The notes beneath the pieces were generated by a model. The model did not search any database, was not told the DNA's origin, and worked only from the letters and a program-made list of their open reading frames with translations. Below, in pieces: positions 57,439 through 64,000 of a stretch of 64,000 nucleotides of DNA. The stretch spans positions 62,001-126,000 of the forward strand of contig NW_027228795.1 in the NCBI RefSeq assembly GCF_019399895.1. Reading direction: 5' to 3'. The DNA is from Cardiocondyla obscurior. Its lineage: Eukaryota > Arthropoda > Insecta > Hymenoptera > Formicidae. Numbering within the stretch: the first letter of the stretch is position 1; every line of letters starts with the position of its first letter. The position numbers and the translations under genes are program-made.

Positions 57439-59979
57439 GGCGAAGGCTGGGCCGTTTCAACCTCCTCCAGGTTGTTTCCACCTGCTGCCGTATCCGCGGC
57501 AGAACGCCTTTTCGGGCGTTGCTCCTTCGGAGCTTCTTCACTCTCCACTTCCATCCGTTCAGCACTTGGAGCTGTTGGAGCCAAAGGAGTGAAAGAGGAA
57601 GGTTCAACTTTGGGCCCATTTCTCCTAGTGACCCTGGACTTGGCCACACAGGCTGGCCCGCCTATCTTGTGGCCCGAGTTGCGACCTTCTTTTTTGCAGA
57701 TGAGGCAACTCGGGATCGTAGCCTTACACTTGGCTATCAGATGGTCTGATGCCCCGCACCGGAAGCAACAATTTGACCGGTCTTCCTGTACGGGGCAACG
57801 ACTGCGGACGTGGTCTCCCTGCAAGCATTTGAAGCACTGCAGGGGGTGCTCACGTAACATTTCAAATCGGGCCATTGTCCCTCCAACTCTGGCCCGCTTT
57901 TCCGCGACCATTTTGTTTGCTATTGTAGCCGGGCAACGAACGACGGTTGTGTAGAGACCGTCGTTGGATTCGCGGAAATCACCGACTTTGACTAACGTCG
58001 GGTCACACGAGGTCACCTTGACGGTGGCTGCAATGACCTTCTCACTGGTGGCAGAGTCGTCCAATCCTCGGACTCTGAACTCCGCCATTTTAACTGGACG
58101 TGCAACACGTACGTCCTCTCGTCCACCTATGACCGCCTTAATTGCAGTCGCAAGGGCGTCAGCCTTCGACGCGCCGTCTACTCCCGGGACTTCATAAATT
58201 ATGGCGCCTGTCAGCGCACGTCGTGACTTAAGTCCCGGGATACCTAGATCGTCCAAGTTAATTTTGAACTTAACATGCCGTATTACTTCGGCGTATGTGT
58301 CCGTTGGACAGGACATTGTTACAGCCGCGTTCTTGGGCACCTTCCGCTTTTGCGGCGGAGTGCCTTTACTGGGCTTATTGCCCCTAGATAACCCCTTGGG
58401 CTCCGAGGCCTGTACAGGGGGAGCGGCCTTCTTTTTGGCCTTAACTTCGGCCTTTTTGGCCTTACGGCCAACTACTGCTCTCCACTTTTCAGTGGACGAG
58501 TCTCGCGCCCTGGATTTGGCTGCAGTTTTTGCAGGCAAAGAGGGCGGTGGCATAAGGACCCGGACTTTGTCCTTGCCCTCGTTCCGTTTCTTACCGGAAG
58601 ACGTTGATGTCCTCACATTTGAAGAAGAGCGAGATTTATTGGCTCTCTCCCTGCTCTTAGAGGAAACAGATTCTTGCCTCCTTGAAGATGTCAAGGCCAC
58701 TGCCGCCACCCCTTTTGTGGAAGAAGGGGCCGGTTTAAGTGCCTTTCGAGTACCGCCTCCTTTTTTGGAGGATAAGGGAAAGGAGGGTACCTCTGAGTCG
58801 GTTCCCGCCACTTGAGGACACGGCGATGGTAACCCCCCAAATCGCCTTTCAAACCATTTGCTGAAGAGGCCGTCTAACTTTTGAATTAGGCTCTCTTCAG
58901 CTTTATCCATCGATGGAGAAACCACTCTCGTAATCTTCGGTCGAGTGTTTCTCGTCCTAACTCTACCCGGAGTCGTGACAGTTTCCGGGGAGCCCGCAGA
59001 AGGAGGGGGAGTTCGTCGATCGCCTTTGCCAGGTGATGGCGGACTATATACATCCCTCCTGGGCAGTTCAGCTGCCCTACTTCTTAAAGTACGGATCTCT
59101 TCGCGTAGGTTTCGTATTTCTTTGCGTGCATCATCGAGTTTCTTTAATAAGTTTTGGAGCTCGGAATTGACGCTGACGCCAGGTCTTCCTGCTGTTCTGG
59201 AAGCCAGGATTGTGGCACTGGCACGGGTGACACATGCCGCCTTTTTTAGGGCCTTAGATAGTGTGCCCTTGAGCCCCTTTGACACATTTGCGACCTCCCA
59301 GAACTTGATTCTGGCTCTCGAGAACTCGGGCTATCAGGTCTTCCAACGGGGCATCTCGGAACTCCGAGATAAACTCCTCCACCATATTATTTGCACTTTC
59401 ACGGACTTTCAGAGCAAGGTCAGAAGAAGAATTGAGGATATCTTGTTCTTCCTCATCTTCTCTGACTCTCTGTTCTGCATCTAGAAGGCGCATTTTCGCC
59501 TCCGCCAAGCCGATGTACTCGCCCGTCGTCGGTGGGCGGCCCTTCTTTCTCTTCGTCCTCTGGCTGGCCGAGGAACCACATGAAACCTCCGTGAGAGAGT
59601 CTTCATCAACCCCTGATAAAAATACGACGTCCGAACACATGTCCGTTACTGTGAACGCTATTGAGGGGGTAGGCGATCCCGCCCTCGACGTTGTTGTCTG
59701 CCGCCCCGAAAGAGAGAAAGGATAAAGGGAATATCTTTCCCCCACCTCCTTCTTAGATGAAGCCGGACCTGGCTTAACCGGTCTTCTGGCCTTGCCGATA
59801 CTCTTCGCAAACGTATCTTCCCCTACCACCCCTGCGGTGCACGCGGTAGGTGGCCCATCGTACGATAACGACAAGAGAGGAGCTGGGACAGCACTTCCCT
59901 CACGCCGGCCCCTGAGGATCCGATCTCCCTGAAGCGGTACACCCGTACTCTTTTTGCTAGACATCTTCATCATAGTCAT
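57435..59979 (-). pseudogene. Element 2 ORF1 (Gag-like), one frameshift
   Basis: ATG 59979 (MTMMKMSSKKS) opens a frame of about 240 residues, acidic and Ser-rich, with helical segments near its end. A frame change near 59254-59290 leads into a 616-residue frame. This contains SKGLKGTLSKALKKAA, a coiled-coil-like segment (LLKKLDDARKEIRNLREEI), a long Lys/Arg/Ser-rich region, a conserved core (VTMSCPTDTYAEVIRHVKFK; YEVPGVDGASKADAL; EFRVRGLDDSATSEKVI) and three zinc knuckles (CFKCLQGDHVRSRC, CFRCGASDHLIAKC, CLICKKEGRNSGHKIGGPAC). The stop TGA at 57435-57437 overlaps the start of ORF2. The total, about 850 residues, is long for the clade. Nucleic-acid chaperone and RNA-packaging roles are known for such proteins. 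Apart from the single frame change it is well preserved. Confidence 0.88.
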
Positions 59980-60777
59980 TTTAATTGATTTGTCTGGGGT
60001 TTACTCCCCTAGGCCGGTGGGGTACCTATCCTAACGACTCCGGCCTGGCCGACTCTATTTATGGACGCGCCACGAGCCCCGCCTCGAAATACGTCCGAGC
60101 GGCCCGGAACACCCCCTACACCATCTCTGGGGTGCCCAGCCCGCAGGCCGGAACACGCTACGCCCCCGGAGACCGTGGGGTCACACCCCTGGTGTGCAAC
60201 TCCGGTGCGTATTCTCGTACCCGCCCCAGGAACGCACCACGTACGCCCCGGAAACGGGTAGAGGTAATCCCTCCTCCTTCAGCTGCAGTAGCACCCGCGT
60301 GCAATGCTTCCAGAGTCAGGATCTTCTCCCTATTGTCCCAGCGGACTAGGAGGCCCTTCCCCCCCCCGGGTGGCATGGTGGGGAAACAAATTCCCCTGCG
60401 GCCCCAGCCGGCCGGGATTTGAATTCCGGGTTACCTTCCCTTACCACCTTGGGGGGAATAAAACCCACCCTCTCGGCGAAGTGGTTGCCGGGCTCAGGAA
60501 CCCCCGGGAACGCCAAGTCCCGAATCACAGATCTAGACCGTCCTAATAAAGGGACGGCCTCTGTGGCCCCTGAGGGTGTTTGTACCTCCCCCGGCTCGAG
60601 TACGTGGTGTACTCGAAGTGCAATGCCAGGAAGGTACTGTGCGCTCTTAGTAGGACCGAACCTTCCCGCCGGGCCCTCCCCGGGACTAAGTCCCAGGTAC
60701 TGCCCCAGCGGATCGTTGATTCGATTCCTTAAGCCCTCTCACTACGACAAGGTGGCGCACAACGAGAGGATAATTGG
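59980..60777 (-). other. 5' UTR of element 2
   Basis: About 800 bp of GC-rich sequence upstream of ORF1 with no convincing frame. In R1-clade elements this region carries an internal promoter; I cannot identify specific motifs. It ends at the TTAGG tract. Confidence 0.6.
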
Positions 60778-60803
60778 TTAACCTAACCTAACCTAACCTA
60801 ACC
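60778..60803. repeat. (TTAGG)n tract between elements 2 and 3
   Basis: TTAACC plus four TAACC units. On the - strand: poly(A) of element 3, then (GGTTA)n, then the 5' end of element 2. Confidence 0.95.
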
Positions 60804-63800
60804 TTTTTTTTTTTTTTTTTTGTTTTCGTGTGGGGAGAAAATGCAAGTTACGCACACCTGGGAGCCGGATCCCCCAGGTAGTGTTGGACTCGCCGCTAGC
60901 CGGCCATACCAACTAAAAACTCCGCCACGTGCATGACATTTCCAGGACATAACGACCACGAGCAAACGGAAAACATGAAAACATATTAAAACTTCGCCCA
61001 CTCATGTCTAGCCCCTGTACATATTAATACACTACATATAAACCGGAATAAACCAACAGAAAAAGAATAAACTTCCGGACCAATTAAATAGATCGTCCAT
61101 ACAACAAAATTTTTCTTTAGAACTTAAAAGAAAATAAGATAAGAAGATCTAGCATTAAACGTTCTCTCCTAAACATGATAACCTATGAACCGACCTTAAG
61201 AAATTACAAGTCTTACTATCTCCCCCCTTATAATGATAATATTTAGAGCATCAAAGGGAAAGGAAATTATTAATATTTAATTAGGAGTTACCTGGGACGC
61301 TGCCCCTTCTCCTGTATTACCTGCCTACAAAAATTGCCAAAGATTTTCCAGTTCTTAACACTTTGACACATTAAGTCCACAATTTGGCTCATTCTTAATT
61401 CCTGTTCAAAGATATCATAAAGTGGGGTTCTAAACTCCTCCCATCGTATACAATCACGCAAAGTATGCTCAACCGAATCGGTCACATCTTCATCACAAAA
61501 ATTACATAAAAGTGTTTCAGTTTTATTTATTCTATATAGAAACGGCGAAAATTCGCCGTGTGATGTAAGAAACTGAGTTATATAGTAATCTAAGCTACCA
61601 TGTGTGCGTTTCAACCATTCTTCAAAATTATTTAGAATACAGTTCTTAGTCCATCTCGCCACACCACCAGAATTCTCAATATAGCTCTTCCAAATTCTAA
61701 TAAGCCTTTCATTCTTTCGTAACTTAATTCTTTTTAACCTATTTTTTAAGTCTCTATCATCTACAGATCTTTCTTTCGCTTTTTCAGATCGCAGGAAAAC
61801 CTTTCTTCTAGAAGCCGCTAACAGTTCAAAGGGAGGTGTCGCCGCCAACATCGTGCACGCAATATACGAGACCGTTCGATAACTACAAATAACTCTACCA
61901 CTAAATGGCTTTTGAATATTTCGCAAGAACTTTATAATTGAATTTTGCATTTTCTCTCTCCTAAACCAAACAGCTGCGCCGTATAATACTATCGAGCTTA
62001 CTATATTGTAAAATAGTAGCCGCTTCTTTGATGAAGGGCCCGACATATTAGGCATAATACGAAATAAATTCTTATCCATCTTAGCTATTTTCTCACTCAC
62101 AAATTCAATATGATCTATAAAATTAAGTTTATCGTCTAATATTACACCTAAATACTTTAAATGCTTTTTAAATTCAATCGGATAATTATCAATATATATT
62201 ATTCTGTCAACAACAGGCTTTGATCTACTGGGCTTAAACAATACTATTTCCGTTTTTTCAGGCGCAACTTCTAAATCCAAATCGAATATTCTCTGTAATA
62301 CTGTGTCAACTTGCTTTTGCGCTAAATCAACCGCATTATTCGCCGTACTCCCGGTTGCCATAACAAAGGTATCATCTGCGTAGCCAATATTACATTTATT
62401 CATAACACGCATTTTCATTATCGAGTCATATGCTATATTCCACAAGATTGGCCCTAAAATCGAGCCCTGCGGAACACCAGCTCTAACCTCCCGCGTTACT
62501 TTACCCGACGACTGGTTTGTATATACAATAAATCTCTTACATAAGTAATCATCTAATAATCTTTTTAAATAATTAGGAACATTTTTCCCGCAAAGTGCCA
62601 TTCTAATCCTGTACCAAGAAATGCTATTAAATGCGTTACGAATATCCAGGCTTATTCCCACGACGTATCTTCTTTCTTCAAATGCTGATTCCACCAATGA
62701 AACTACTCTCTCCAACGCACTACATGTAGACCTTCCTTTCCGAAAGCCATATTGATTTTTAGACAAATTATCGTCAACAGAGTTACCAAGAAATTCCGTG
62801 ATCCTAAACATGACAATCCTTTCCAATGTTTTCCCTACCTCGTTCAATAAGCATACTGGCCTCGCCTTAGGATCCTTCAAGTCCACTTCCACAGTCTTTG
62901 GTATTAAAATTAACCTCGTTTTCTTCCATCCTTCCGGAAATACACCTTCCCTCATACATTTATTATATAGAGTTACTAATATTTCTATTATTCTTTCAGG
63001 TACCCTCTTCCACAAAGACGCAGACACCCCATCAGGACCCGGAGCAGCCGAATTACAGCCTCTTTAGATCGCGATCTTGACTTCCTCTATCGTCACATTC
63101 GGGTAAGTATCCTCTTCCCACTCATAGCCTCTCCAGACCTTAATAGGATCGTGTATTTCCCCATCCGGAAACAATGAATTCACCAGTCTCTTTGCTGTAT
63201 CTTCTTCAAGCAGCTCCGTTATCGAGAGAGCAGCTCGCCGCAACTTATTTAATACAATTTTGAACGGAAGTCCCCAAGGATCCTCCTCCAGCGTATCAAC
63301 GAGTTCCTTTCATGATTTCAATTTCGCCTTTTTAATTAATTTCCTTAGCGCTAACTTACTGTCCTTATATCTATTCAACGCAATTTCTTTTTGTAGTTCA
63401 CTAATATTATTTCTCTTTTTAACTTTAGAATAAACTCGCCGTAGTCTGACACACTTTCGCCTCTCATGTTCAATAACGTCGTTCCACCAATAAACCTGAC
63501 TAGTCTTCAATCCTGGCATATATGATCTGCTCATTGATACCGAGCAAGCATCGTAGACAACCGTTTCCAGCCTTTTTGCCATTTTATTCGGACTCAAATT
63601 CTCATTTACAGGTAACCATTCTAAAATATTTACAAATAAATCTTCGTTTAACTTTGAATTCTTCCACCGTATGTAATCGTATTTATTTCTTTTTAACTCA
63701 TATTTCTTTTTAAATCTAAATTTCCATGAGATCCATTCATGATCAGAGAGATTTTCTTCTTTTAAGACTTTCCATCTTGATATGCATTCCGTAATATCAT

Positions 63801-64000
63801 CAGAACACAACGTAAGATCCACCACAGAGGAGCCTTGTGGTCTATTACATGTAAATTCAAAATTATTCAAAATATTCATGTTCTTATTTGCACACCAGTT
63901 ATATAATAATCTTCCTCTCCAGTTAGTCTTGATATCCCATTGAATTGAACGGGCATTAAAGTCACCAGCCAATATCAGATTGCTACCATCGCTTAAATTG
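60804..64000 (-). mobile_element. R1-clade non-LTR retrotransposon 3 (continues beyond window)
   Basis: On the - strand: ORF2 (64000-61288, start outside the window), 3' UTR (61287-60822), poly(A) (18 T on +, 60821-60804), then (GGTTA)n. The 3' UTR shares AATGCAAGTTACGCAC with element 1 (AATGCATTTACGCAC), and an AACTAAAA motif at 60911-60918, 90 bp from the tail, equivalent to the CCCACTAAAAC motif of elements 1 and 2. AT-rich codon use sets it apart from element 2, so it belongs to a different lineage. Confidence 0.88.
61288..64000 (-). pseudogene. Element 3 ORF2: open except two nonsense codons
   Basis: Endonuclease C-terminal half: catalytic AGDFNARSIQWD, VVDLTLCSDD, SDHEWISW. A TGA at 63310-63312 (where element 2 has Trp) precedes KELVDTLEEDPWGLPFKIV. 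A TAA at 63064-63066 lies just upstream of APGPDGVSASLWKRVP. From 63027 the frame is open for 579 residues: RT with ARPVCLLNEVGKTLER, QYGFRKGRSTCSAL, SLDIRNAFNSIS, AGVPQGSILGPILWN and intact YADDTFV; then a long C-terminal region with the CCHC CNFCDEDVTDSVEHTLRDC, stop at 61288. Both stops are in the same frame as the rest, so the copy is two substitutions from an open frame over the visible part. The N-terminal endonuclease segment lies outside the window. Confidence 0.9.

Larger units (their letters stand above)
53618..60777 (-). mobile_element. R1-clade non-LTR retrotransposon 2 (near full length)
   Basis: About 7.2 kb on the - strand: 5' UTR (60777-59980), ORF1 (59979-57435), overlapping ORF2 (57438-54246), 3' UTR (54245-53623) and a short A tail before GGTTAAC. 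It is GC-rich (coding third positions too), unlike the AT-rich element 3. Its 5' side abuts the (TTAGG)n tract that receives the tail of element 3, so elements 2 and 3 are stacked head-to-tail in one telomere-like target. The GTTTTAGTGGG motif (- strand of 53713-53723) is 91 bp from the tail. Confidence 0.88.

Noticed and set aside
57964..59484. Long + strand frames opposite element 2 ORF1 (for example 58201-58815 and 58945-59484)
   Set aside because: Antisense shadows of a GC-rich coding region; no domains of their own.

Overview
This is eukaryotic, repeat-dominated chromosomal DNA, almost certainly from an arthropod. The evidence is R1-clade non-LTR retrotransposons sitting in (TTAGG)n, Ty3/gypsy and BEL/Pao LTR elements, PIF/Harbinger and hAT relics, spliced GT..AG introns and TATA promoters. 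TTAGG repeats point to an insect other than a fly; an ant or other hymenopteran is a reasonable guess but is not proven. I see no conserved single-copy host gene, rRNA, tRNA or CRISPR array. Nearly everything is mobile or satellite DNA, and most coding regions are broken.

Layout. 1-2621: right part of a mobile unit (copy 1, + strand) carrying a spliced proline/acidic-rich gene, now frameshifted. 2622-28243: a satellite array of about 110-117 bp units in two families (A at 2622-3296, B after it), interrupted by a Ty3/gypsy element with near-identical LTRs (3837-8836) and a 92-base N gap. 28377-30812: a deleted hAT-type gene, a strict 55-bp minisatellite and a cluster of perfect palindromes. 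30813-33827: a second, intact copy of the mobile unit on the - strand, with 4-bp target duplication and a nested solo LTR in its intron. 34325-34592: a large palindrome. 35220-39330: a 5'-truncated BEL/Pao element. 39837-41945: a PIF/Harbinger transposase gene with a TTAA-flanked MITE in an intron and a solo LTR in an exon. 42093-43499: a non-autonomous terminal-inverted-repeat transposon. 45514-64000: three R1-clade non-LTR retrotransposons in tandem, all on the - strand, their 3' tails abutting GGTTA repeats, the arrangement expected of telomere-repeat-targeting elements.

Most interesting item. The unit at 1-2621 and 30813-33827 looks like an uncharacterised mobile gene. Both copies share a TATA promoter, an untranslated first exon, a 5' intron of matching length (422 nt against about 435 nt once the nested LTR is subtracted) that splits the start codon A|TG, and a protein with a basic N-terminus, a proline/acidic middle and a conserved C-terminal block. 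The intact copy has integrase-type ends (TGTTACGTC...GACGTAACA) and an ATAT duplication. A shorter reading frame at 52137-52535, also behind a 5'-leader intron, has a similar C-terminal block and lies directly upstream of ORF1 of a non-LTR element.
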